Assembly: GCA_002350855.1 (NCBI GenBank)
Contig: DEFM01000038.1
Location: 1-5,032 of the forward strand
DNA from: Prevotellaceae bacterium UBA2852
GTDB lineage: Bacteria; Bacteroidota; Bacteroidia; Bacteroidales; Bacteroidaceae
DNA length: 5,032 nt
Direction: 5' to 3'
In this document: in pieces, positions 1 through 4,670 of the stretch
Layout of the letters: the number at the start of each line of letters is the position of its first letter
Numbering within the stretch: position 1 is the stretch's first letter
Translations under genes and position numbers: made by a program
Notes under the pieces: generated by a model
What the model saw: the letters and a program-made list of their open reading frames with translations, nothing else
What the model was told of the DNA's origin: nothing
Databases searched by the model: none

Positions 1-118
1 GGCGGCTTCGCCGCCTCTGTGGGCAACATACTCAGTCCGTTAGGCTTTGAACCTTGAACTTTGAACCTGGAACTGCAGCTCTGCTGCCTTCTGTGGGCCA
101 AACCGGCGGCTTGCCGCC
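1..118 (+). repeat. Repeat block: two GC hairpins around module A, copy 1
   Basis: No gene is seen here; the stretch is repeat DNA downstream of the propeller gene. It opens with a hairpin, GGCGGC-TTC-GCCGCC (1-15, arms sharing bases at the loop). Module A follows (16-99): TCTGTGGGCAACATACTCAG, a TAGGC element, four heptamers (47-74: TTGAACC, TTGAACT, TTGAACC, TGGAACT), a small hairpin GCAGC-TCT-GCTGC (75-87), and a closing TCTGTGGGC. A second hairpin, GGCGGC-TT-GCCGCC, lies at 105-118, only 5 bp past the stop codon of the propeller gene. That hairpin is not followed by a T-run in the minus direction, so it is a poor intrinsic terminator. Module A recurs at 740-824 inside the gene. Confidence 0.85.
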
Positions 119-123
119 AAGAT

Positions 124-1146
124 CTACAGGTCACTCTTCCCTATCAACCGATAGATCCACTGTCGCGGAAACATCTTTTGGTCAACGACGGTCACTCCTT
201 GAAACACATTTAGGGTATGCAGACCGGGAATGCGGCGAACCTCATGGAATGTACCCTGATGATACTCCTGTATGCTCAGTGCATGCCCATACCACTCGTT
301 ACATTCCTGTGCAGGCCGGTACACCTTCTCACCTATTTTAAAGAATGCGCCCGCATTATGAGACACATTCTCTTCAAACGTCACAGTCCGCTCCAGCAGA
401 CAACCATCCTCACTCAGCTCATATACACCCAGGCTCTTCCCATTCGGATCAGGAAAAGATGTAGCAAACACATGATCCTCATATATCACGGCATCCACCA
501 ACGGCTTGTCACACATCACACGCTCCAGCACACACTCATTCGTGTCAACATTCAGCCGATAGCAACCCCATCGTCCTTCCTTTCCCGTCTCCGGAAACAC
601 CATCACCTCGTGAGAATTGAGAATGATTGGAGCAGCGAGCGTCAACAAGCTTGCTTGATTGACCGAGTCGTGACAATCATCGCCAAAGGCAATTGAAAAT
701 TGAGGATTGAAAATTATTGCCTGCCGGCTTGAGTGAAAATCTGTGGGCAACATACTCAGTCCGCTAGGCTTTGAACCTTGAACCTTGAACCTTGAACCTG
801 CAGCTTCACTGCCTTCTGTGGGCAAAGTACTGATGATAAACGGGAAACTCAGATGACAGCCGTCAATGAGAGGTGTCACCTTCTCCAGTGTAAGCGTCTC
901 CCTGTCAATATCCAGTCTGACAATCCGCCCCTTTCCCGTTTTATATCTAAACTCCTCGGCAAGCAATGAGATAGATGTATCTGTCACTTTCAACACAAAA
1001 GGATCAGCAAACCACCCATCCTGATGTTTGGCACGCATCCATTTGATCTCTGGTTCAGCTCCAGCAATCACCTCCTCCAAGGTGTTCTGCAAGAAGCCAA
1101 TTCTCCAATGGGGAGCCACCCACCTATGCCACCAGCTTTTCCACAT
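124..1146 (-). CDS. Beta-propeller-like protein, GINT1 N-terminal-domain-like, with repeat insertion
   Basis: A 340-residue protein resembling the N-terminal domain of glucosamine inositolphosphorylceramide transferases, a GH43-like beta-propeller found beside glycosyltransferases and formyltransferases in polysaccharide loci. Landmarks: WFADPFVL (45-52), LLAEEFRYKTGKGRI (61-75), CHLSFPFII (97-105), VMVFPETG (181-188), VDAVIYEDHVFATS (217-230), KVYRPAQECNEWYGHAL (274-290). No signal peptide or membrane segment is evident. Family members pass directly from the SFPF strand to the PETG strand; here residues 106-175 are repeat-derived (GSRFKVQGS and so on). Without them the protein is about 270 residues. 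The ATG at 1146 is preceded by GAGGA with 8-nt spacing; no TAnnTTTG promoter is seen close by. It may help make or modify a surface glycan; the exact activity is unknown. The long frame and intact motifs show a real gene; whether the inserted form folds is uncertain. Confidence 0.72.
   Translation of the reverse strand: MWKSWWHRWVAPHWRIGFLQNTLEEVIAGAEPEIKWMRAKHQDGWFADPFVLKVTDTSISLLAEEFRYKTGKGRIVRLDIDRETLTLEKVTPLIDGCHLSFPFIISTLPTEGSEAAGSRFKVQGSKPSGLSMLPTDFHSSRQAIIFNPQFSIAFGDDCHDSVNQASLLTLAAPIILNSHEVMVFPETGKEGRWGCYRLNVDTNECVLERVMCDKPLVDAVIYEDHVFATSFPDPNGKSLGVYELSEDGCLLERTVTFEENVSHNAGAFFKIGEKVYRPAQECNEWYGHALSIQEYHQGTFHEVRRIPGLHTLNVFQGVTVVDQKMFPRQWIYRLIGKSDL
623..680 (+). repeat. Structured hairpin element C, copy 1
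   Basis: A 58-nt element that can fold as one long hairpin, strand orientation arbitrary. Outer stem ATGATTG/CAATCAT (623-629 with 674-680); second stem GCGA/TCGT with one G-T pair (635-638 with 668-671); third stem GTCAA/TTGAC (641-645 with 659-663); tip CAAGC-TT-GCTTG (646-657). The unpaired-side motifs GAGCAGCGAGC and CGAGTCG are identical in copy 2 at 2645-2705, whereas the stems differ by compensatory changes. This copy lies inside the propeller coding sequence and is translated, on the minus strand, within residues 157-175. Confidence 0.75.
692..712 (+). repeat. Heptamer array, ATTGARR type
   Basis: Three consecutive 7-bp units, ATTGAAA, ATTGAGG and ATTGAAA, followed by a degenerate ATTATTG. 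The unit differs in sequence from TTGAACY but shares the TTGA core and the 7-bp period. It is read on the minus strand as IIFNPQFSI within the propeller insertion. A related pair of units occurs at the extreme 3' end of the AAA gene (about 3078-3092, minus-strand ATTGAGGATTGA). Confidence 0.7.
740..824 (+). repeat. Module A, copy 2, with four perfect heptamers, inside a coding sequence
   Basis: This is nearly the same as 16-99: TCTGTGGGCAACATACTCAG, then a TAGGC element, then four perfect TTGAACC units (771-798), then a decayed GCAGC hairpin whose closing pair is lost (GCAGC-TTC-ACTGC), then TCTGTGGGC. It is read on the minus strand as roughly residues 108-136 (STLPTEGSEAAGSRFKVQGS and on). 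In this orientation the heptamer array has no stop in any frame. In the opposite orientation a TGA falls in every frame within three to four units. Confidence 0.85.
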
Positions 1147-1177
1147 AATTCCAATCCTCGTTGTTCCTAAAGCTTAA

Positions 1178-1280
1178 GGTTCAAGTTTTCCCACAGAAGG
1201 CAGCGGAGCTGCAGGTTCAAAGTTCAAGGTTCAAGGTTCAAATGCGCTGAAGCGCGTGCAAGATTCAAAGTTGCACACAG
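1178..1280 (-). repeat. Heptamer/hairpin module block, inverted copy of 2981-3071
   Basis: Read on the minus strand, 1280 to 1190 matches 2981-3071 with two mismatches over 91 bp. It contains a CTGTGTG linker, the hairpin GCGC-TTCA-GCGC, four heptamers (1214-1241), the hairpin GCAGC-TCC-GCTGC and CCTTCTGTGGG. A single extra heptamer lies at 1178-1184. The block sits 32 bp upstream of the propeller start codon, so it occupies the likely promoter or leader region of that gene. Confidence 0.88.
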
Positions 1281-1370
1281 ATCTCACAGAACTCACGGAT
1301 TTTGTTTCTCCTGTAGTAAAAGTCCTTAAAGGACTTTAGATCTGTGTCATCTGTGCGATCTGTGTGAACT
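1274..1370 (-). repeat. CACAGAT/AAGTCCTT palindrome module, inverted copy of 4830-4926
   Basis: Read on the minus strand, 1370 to 1274 matches 4830-4926 over 97 bp with only two mismatches (CG against AA near the outer end). It holds several CACAGAT-like linkers around a near-perfect palindrome, AAAGTCCTT-A-AAGGACTTT (1319-1337). It overlaps the 91-bp repeat by the shared CTGTGTG, so the two modules are fused head to tail here, while their other copies lie almost 2 kb apart. No open frame is supported. Confidence 0.9.
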
Positions 1371-1378
1371 ATTATAGC

Positions 1379-1507
1379 TACAACGGCCATGGCCGTTGTA
1401 TGTTGTTTTTGCTGTTTTAGTTGTTTTTAATCTCAACAGATGATTGTATTAACGACAACTGGAACAACTATAATAACTTATCGGTCAAAGACCGATTCAG
1501 ATCTGTG
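1379..1507 (-). repeat. Composite inverted repeat, left copy (overlaps glycosyltransferase 3' end)
   Basis: Read on the minus strand it runs CACAGATC, hairpin ATCGGTC-TTT-GACCGAT (1480-1496), ATAAGTT, a GTTGT-rich spacer, AAAACAACT, and ends in a perfect 22-bp palindrome centred on CCATGG (1379-1400). The right copy, in opposite orientation, is 2517-2632. The first 59 bp agree at about 52 positions; the middle is divergent; the last 20 or so agree again. The part from 1468 to 1509 is coding and supplies the C-terminus and stop codon of the glycosyltransferase. The rest is non-coding. Confidence 0.8.
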
Positions 1508-2424
1508 TCTTTTCTAAAATACGCACCGACAAGCCACGCAGCAGGTGATAGCATCACACAAATAGCCTTCGGTCCCCATCCTTCAATGGTACGTATCAGT
1601 TGACGAAAAGAGATTTTGAGAGCCATGCCGCATGCCATATATTCCGCCAAGTATTTCACTAAGTCATGTATATTCTCCGTCCAATGCCCACGCAACTCAT
1701 TCACCATCACATAATTAGAGAAGACATAGTTAATGCAAGTCGGCCGGTTGAAAGCAGGTCGGCTCAGCCTTTCCTCACCCTCCTCATGATACACCCTCAT
1801 GGGATGATTCAAGTATCTGGAACGATACTTCTTGGCGATGCGGTTCCACAATACCGACTCTCTGACCAGCGACACCTGGTCATACAGCCATTTCCCGTCA
1901 TCACAGAAGACATGGGCTTTCTCAATCGTTTCCGTTCTTCTCGACAACAGATTCTCGCTGGGATGATGCCATGTCCACTCCATCTCGATGTAGTCCGTAT
2001 CGATATAGTCACGGTCATCATGATAACACATTATCTCACCTTTCGCATTCATCGACAGCCCGCATACCATTCCGATATCCGTCCGTCCCTCCTCCTCTAT
2101 TCTTTTCCATTCCCTGAGCAGCACCTCCACGCAGTCATCCGTCAGCTCGTCATCATCATCGATATCCACCACGTATGGTGTTTTCACGAGCGAGAATCCC
2201 AGTCGCTGTGCCCAGTGTTTTCCCCGATGCTCCTGCCGGTGATAGTCAATATTGATGATACCTTCATCTTTCAGTTCCTCCACCACCTGCCGTACCCGTT
2301 CATCCGTGCTGTCATCCACTATCAGCCACACGAAATCCCGGCACCTCTGCCTCACCAGCGAGCCATACAACCTCCTCAGTTCCTTCGGCCGGTTATACGC
2401 AGTAGTAAAGACAGTCAGTAGCAT
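1468..2424 (-). CDS. Family 2 glycosyltransferase (GT-A fold)
   Basis: A 318-residue inverting glycosyltransferase, probably moving a sugar from a nucleotide sugar to a glycan or lipid-linked acceptor at the inner face of the membrane. The N-terminal strand and loop TVFTTAYNRP (4-13), VDDST (36-40, nucleotide binding) and VDIDDDDEL (86-94, containing the metal-binding DXD) are typical of GT2. RGKHWAQRLG (67-76) is the usual segment before the second strand, and SLVRESVLWNRIAKKY (185-200) resembles the acceptor-side region. A hydrophobic stretch (287-303) near the C-terminus may touch the membrane; no clear multi-pass domain is present. The ATG at 2424 starts directly on the beta-strand, as expected; no Shine-Dalgarno is evident. 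The last 13 residues, DTDLNRSLTDKLL, and the stop are encoded by a repeat module, so the original C-terminus was probably different. Sugar and acceptor are unknown. Confidence 0.92.
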   Translation of the reverse strand: MLLTVFTTAYNRPKELRRLYGSLVRQRCRDFVWLIVDDSTDERVRQVVEELKDEGIINIDYHRQEHRGKHWAQRLGFSLVKTPYVVDIDDDDELTDDCVEVLLREWKRIEEEGRTDIGMVCGLSMNAKGEIMCYHDDRDYIDTDYIEMEWTWHHPSENLLSRRTETIEKAHVFCDDGKWLYDQVSLVRESVLWNRIAKKYRSRYLNHPMRVYHEEGEERLSRPAFNRPTCINYVFSNYVMVNELRGHWTENIHDLVKYLAEYMACGMALKISFRQLIRTIEGWGPKAICVMLSPAAWLVGAYFRKDTDLNRSLTDKLL

Positions 2425-2512
2425 AAATACTCAAGTTTCAAAGAAATATGGAGAAATAACTATTGTCGTTAAGAAAGAAATAAGAATAATAAGAATAATT
2501 TTATTTCTCTAA
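2425..2512 (-). promoter_or_regulatory. AT-rich leader of the glycosyltransferase with weak -7-like site
   Basis: This is one of the few intergenic stretches without recognisable repeat modules, which fits a preserved promoter and leader. The closest match to the Bacteroidetes -7 box is TTTCTTTG (2439-2446 on the minus strand), 14 nt upstream of the ATG; its TA is replaced by TT and no -33 TTTG lies at the right distance. The call is therefore tentative. Confidence 0.25.
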
Positions 2513-2516
2513 GTAG

Positions 2517-2632
2517 CACAGATCTAAATCGGTCGTTGACCGATAAGTTGTTGTAGTTGTTCTTGTTGTCGTAAAAACTATATGATTATTTATGAAAACA
2601 ACTCAAACAACATACAACGGCCATTGGCCGTT
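2517..2632 (+). repeat. Composite inverted repeat, right copy (upstream of glycosyltransferase)
   Basis: It runs CACAGATCTAAA, hairpin ATCGGTC-GTT-GACCGAT (2528-2544), ATAAGTTGTTGTAG, a GTTGT-rich spacer, AAAACAACTCAAACAACAT, and the hairpin AACGGCCA-T-TGGCCGTT (2616-2632). It is in inverted orientation to 1379-1507, so the two copies bracket the glycosyltransferase. A further partial copy of the AAACAACTCAAACAACAT part is at about 2853-2880, and of the ATCGGTC hairpin part at 4695-4735. Confidence 0.82.
2599..2632 (-). terminator. Possible weak terminator after the AAA gene
   Basis: On the minus strand the stem AACGGCCA/TGGCCGTT is followed by GTATGTTGTTTGAGTTGTTT, a T-rich but interrupted tract. 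This could slow or end transcripts coming from the AAA gene before they reach the glycosyltransferase. The same palindrome in the left copy has its T-rich side facing the plus direction, so any terminator role is incidental to repeat orientation. Weak evidence. Confidence 0.22.
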
Positions 2633-2759
2633 CTTGAACTTGGAATTTTCGGAGCAGCGAGCGCCAAGGATGCTTGCATCAATTTGGCCGAGTCGCGACG
2701 AAAATCATGGCCAGGATGGACATAACCTGGAACTTGGAACTATCGTAAATCGGTTTAAT
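2633..2759 (+). repeat. Degenerate heptamers flanking structured element C, copy 2
   Basis: Heptamers TTGAACT and TGGAATT (2633-2646) lead into structured element C. After it come TGGAACT twice (2728-2741) and the junction GAACTATCGTAAATC (2737-2751). That 15-bp junction is found again at 4992-5006, also right after a heptamer array. No coding frame is supported in this stretch. Confidence 0.75.
2645..2705 (+). repeat. Structured hairpin element C, copy 2
   Basis: A 61-nt element with the same architecture as 623-680. Outer stem ATTTTCG/CGAAAAT (2645-2651 with 2699-2705); second stem GCGA/TCGC (2657-2660 with 2693-2696); third stem GCCAA/TTGGC (2663-2667 with 2684-2688); tip GATGC-TT-GCATC (2669-2680). 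The single-strand motifs GAGCAGCGAGC and CGAGTCG are identical in both copies. Six stem pairs differ between the copies and all six remain complementary. It could be a REP-like or other structured repeat, or a small RNA; no promoter is evident. Confidence 0.78.
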
Positions 2760-2842
2760 AGTTAACACTAATTCCCGCTAATTACGCACAAATTATCAAA
2801 AATGAATTAATGAATAATTTTTGGCCATTTCTCACAATTTGT
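2760..2842 (+). repeat. AT-rich direct repeat, left copy
   Basis: It begins AGTTAACACTAATTC and ends with a 26-bp stretch (2817-2842, core TTTTTGGCCATTTCTCACAA) identical to 4798-4823. The middle is AT-rich and diverged by substitutions and a 1-bp gap. The right copy at 4742-4823 has the same orientation, so the two copies bracket the AAA gene as direct repeats. No hairpin stands out, and I cannot assign it a function. Confidence 0.82.
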
Positions 2843-2852
2843 GTTTAATATA

Positions 2853-2964
2853 AAAACAACTTAAACAACTCAAACAACATATATAAGCCAAAGATTGTTT
2901 CCCGGATTTCCCGCGTTAGCGGCAACTCATGGATTTCTACGAAGTATGTATTTAATATGTCTTT
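2853..2964 (+). repeat. Third partial AAACAACT module and CCGC hairpin segment
   Basis: AAAACAACTTAAACAACT followed by CAAACAACAT (about 2853-2880) repeats the right half of the composite repeat, but the palindrome that should follow is replaced by unrelated sequence (AAGCCAAAGATTGTTT). A small hairpin, CCGC-GTTA-GCGG, lies at 2911-2922. The open frame that can be read here on the minus strand is a translation of repeats and is not a supported gene. Confidence 0.55.
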
Positions 2965-3071
2965 GTAAATCTGTGAGAATCTGTGTGCAACTTTGAACCT
3001 TGCACGCGCTTCAGCGCATTTGAACCTTGAACCTTGAACTTTGAACCTGCAGCTCCGCTGCCTTCTGTAGG
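2965..3071 (+). repeat. CTGTG linker plus heptamer/hairpin module, inverted copy of 1190-1280
   Basis: It begins with a 23-bp linker (2965-2987) also present at 5010-5032. Then follow a single TTGAACC (2993-2999), the hairpin GCGC-TTCA-GCGC (3006-3017), four heptamers (3020-3047), the hairpin GCAGC-TCC-GCTGC (3049-3061) and CCTTCTGTAGG. The block ends 6 bp short of the stop codon of the AAA gene. The match to 1280-1190 has two mismatches in 91 bp. Confidence 0.9.
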
Positions 3072-3077
3072 CAGCAC

Positions 3078-4622
3078 TCAATCCTCAATCTTCCAGTCAT
3101 CGATGCGCTTGGCGTCTGTCGAGAAGTTGACACCAATCTTAAAGAGTCTTCGCGGGTCGTTAGCGAAAGGCAAGGCATAGCCGCGCTCCTTAATCTGCCG
3201 CAGGGCCACATCCGCACTCTGGTCAATCTTCAACTCGAAGATATAGATGAAATCCTTCGTCTGCATGAGCACATCCATACGGCCGTCGGTGGTATGACGC
3301 TCCACCTCCACATAGAAGCCCAGCATCATGAACACCACATACATCACATTCTGGAAATACAGCTCCCTGTCACCCATCACCTGATAGTCACCATTGGCAA
3401 ACAGCGACTCCAGACGGTGCATGAAACCATCGGCATTACCAGAACGCACCTCTCTAACAAACAGTGCAATATTAAACTGGCTCTTCCCCCTGTTCCGTGG
3501 CGTGTAGTAAGGCACCAGGTATTTGATGAATCCCTCGCGCACCTCACGGTTGGGGAACCCCAGCTGGTAAGCCTTAAACTCCTTGTCATAACCCTGTATC
3601 GTCAGGTAGCCACTCTGGTAGAGCAGCGGCAGCGGGTTCTCGTCAATAGTGTCGATGCTATTCAGCGAGTCAGCCGACAGCTGCTCCTCCGTCATCATGT
3701 CCAGCGGATAGTCCGTCTTCTGCAGCTGCTCCACCAGAAACGACGGGGTGCCAGTCTCAAACCAGTAGTCGCGGAACACAGAGAAGCACAATGTGTTGAG
3801 CAGGCTGAATGGGTTGTACATCCCTGGTGCACCGACATCAAAATGATAGCCGTCGAAATCCTCCTTCAGCCTTTCGTAGCAGTCAGATACACTCATGCCG
3901 TTGGCATGTGCCAGCAGGGCCACACTTTCATCGAAGTTCCGATGCAGTTCCTCTTCAGTAATACCACAAATCGTGGTGAACTGCGGCAACATAGAGATGT
4001 CTATCAGGTTATTCAAGTCGCTGAACACGCTCACTTTCCCGAACTTCGTCACACCCGTGAGGAAGGCAAAGCGGATCATGGCATCCTTAGTCTTCAAAAC
4101 ACTATAGAAAGCCTTCAGTTTGTTTCGGTAAGCATCCTGCAACTCCGCCTGGTTGATGGTTTGAAGCAAAGGCTTGTCATACTCATCCACCAAGATGACC
4201 ACGCGCTCTCCGGTCTGCTCGAAAGCATTCTCTATCACATGAATGAAACGTTCCTCCGCCGCCCGGTCACGATATTCGTCGCCATATTGTTTTTCCCACT
4301 TATCGAGGTGTCTGTTCAGTTCAGCCTCCAGCGAGCTCTCATCTTTATAATCCCTGCTGTTCAGGTCCAGGTGCAGAATAGGATATTGTTTCCATTCCTT
4401 CTCCTTCCCTGCGATAGCCAGGTCCTCGAACAGCTCACGCTTCCCCTGGAAGTAAGCTTCCAAGGTAGAGAGCAGCAACGACTTACCAAACCTACGCGGA
4501 CGAGAGAGAAAGTAATAGCTTCCCTCATTGACGAGTTTCCATACAAAGTCCGTTTTGTCCACATAGACATAACCATCTTTGCGGATCTTCTCAAAATTCT
4601 GTATGCCAATCGGGTATTTCAT
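3078..4622 (-). CDS. AAA-ATPase-like protein with C-terminal PD-(D/E)XK nuclease-like domain
   Basis: A 514-residue protein of the PF09820 (AAA-ATPase_like) plus PF08011 (PDDEXK_9) architecture, named from memory. Counting from the chosen start: P-loop variant RPRRFGKS (41-48, lacking the first glycine of a classic Walker A, as is usual in this family), Walker B VVILVDEYDK (141-150), and LTGVTKFGKVSVFSDLNN (188-205). In the nuclease-like domain, RMDVL carries Asp450, FELK carries Glu463 and Lys465, and QIKERGY (476-482) follows, so the D...ExK residues are present. The start at 4622 (ATGAAATACCC) is preferred because the TTG at 4640 and ATG at 4637 lie in or beside the -7 promoter box. Proteins of this type occur as large paralogous sets in Bacteroidetes; their role is unsettled, and defence or mobile-element links are only suggested. 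The gene looks intact and full length. Its stop adjoins repeat DNA. Confidence 0.93.
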   Translation of the reverse strand: MKYPIGIQNFEKIRKDGYVYVDKTDFVWKLVNEGSYYFLSRPRRFGKSLLLSTLEAYFQGKRELFEDLAIAGKEKEWKQYPILHLDLNSRDYKDESSLEAELNRHLDKWEKQYGDEYRDRAAEERFIHVIENAFEQTGERVVILVDEYDKPLLQTINQAELQDAYRNKLKAFYSVLKTKDAMIRFAFLTGVTKFGKVSVFSDLNNLIDISMLPQFTTICGITEEELHRNFDESVALLAHANGMSVSDCYERLKEDFDGYHFDVGAPGMYNPFSLLNTLCFSVFRDYWFETGTPSFLVEQLQKTDYPLDMMTEEQLSADSLNSIDTIDENPLPLLYQSGYLTIQGYDKEFKAYQLGFPNREVREGFIKYLVPYYTPRNRGKSQFNIALFVREVRSGNADGFMHRLESLFANGDYQVMGDRELYFQNVMYVVFMMLGFYVEVERHTTDGRMDVLMQTKDFIYIFELKIDQSADVALRQIKERGYALPFANDPRRLFKIGVNFSTDAKRIDDWKIED

Positions 4623-4626
4623 GTCA

Positions 4627-4658
4627 CAAAGATACATCAAACATTTGAATTCTCCAAA
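4627..4658 (-). promoter_or_regulatory. Bacteroidetes-type promoter of the AAA gene
   Basis: On the minus strand, TTTG (4655-4658) is followed after exactly 20 nt by TATCTTTG (4627-4634), matching the known Bacteroidetes -33 TTTG and -7 TAnnTTTG boxes and their spacing. Only four bases (TGAC) separate the -7 box from the ATG at 4622. Transcription should begin at or within a few bases of the start codon, giving a leaderless or nearly leaderless message. Confidence 0.72.
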
Positions 4659-4670
4659 TTAATTGCCTTT

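Larger units (their letters stand above)
623..837 (-). repeat. 210-bp in-frame mosaic insertion inside the propeller gene
   Basis: This block interrupts the propeller gene between residues 105 and 176. It is bounded by ATGAT at 623-627 and ATGAT at 833-837, exactly 210 bp (70 codons) apart, which resembles a 5-bp target duplication. In plus-strand order it holds structured element C (623-680), heptamers of the ATTGARR type (692-712), and module A copy 2 (740-824). Every part has relatives elsewhere in the window in non-coding DNA. In the coding direction the block contains no stop codon. Joining the flanks gives PFII-LNSHEVMVFPE, the spacing I expect for the family. The boundaries are inferred from that spacing and from the ATGAT pair. 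Confidence 0.75.

Noticed and set aside
16..99. CRISPR array
   Set aside because: The repeats are 7-bp tandem units and scattered modules in both orientations. There are no regular repeat-spacer units and no cas genes.
1379..1400. Terminator for the glycosyltransferase at the perfect palindrome
   Set aside because: On the minus strand it is not followed by a T-run (GCTATAATAG follows). The T-rich side faces the plus direction, where no gene is read.
1666..2421. A 251-residue plus-strand open frame
   Set aside because: It lies opposite the glycosyltransferase gene and shows low-complexity shadow composition. The minus-strand product has the DXD and other GT2 motifs.
1379..2632. Insertion sequence with the glycosyltransferase as passenger
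   Set aside because: No transposase is encoded in the window and no target duplication is visible at the outer ends. It is kept only as a possible cassette in the findings.
2845..3081. A 78-residue minus-strand open frame containing RFKVQGSRFK
   Set aside because: It is made almost entirely of translated repeat modules, overlaps the end of the AAA gene, and has no promoter or start signal.
4623..4640. Extended start of the AAA protein at TTG 4640 or ATG 4637
   Set aside because: Both lie in or directly beside the -7 box TATCTTTG, so they would be upstream of the expected transcript start. The family-like sequence begins at MKYPIGIQ.
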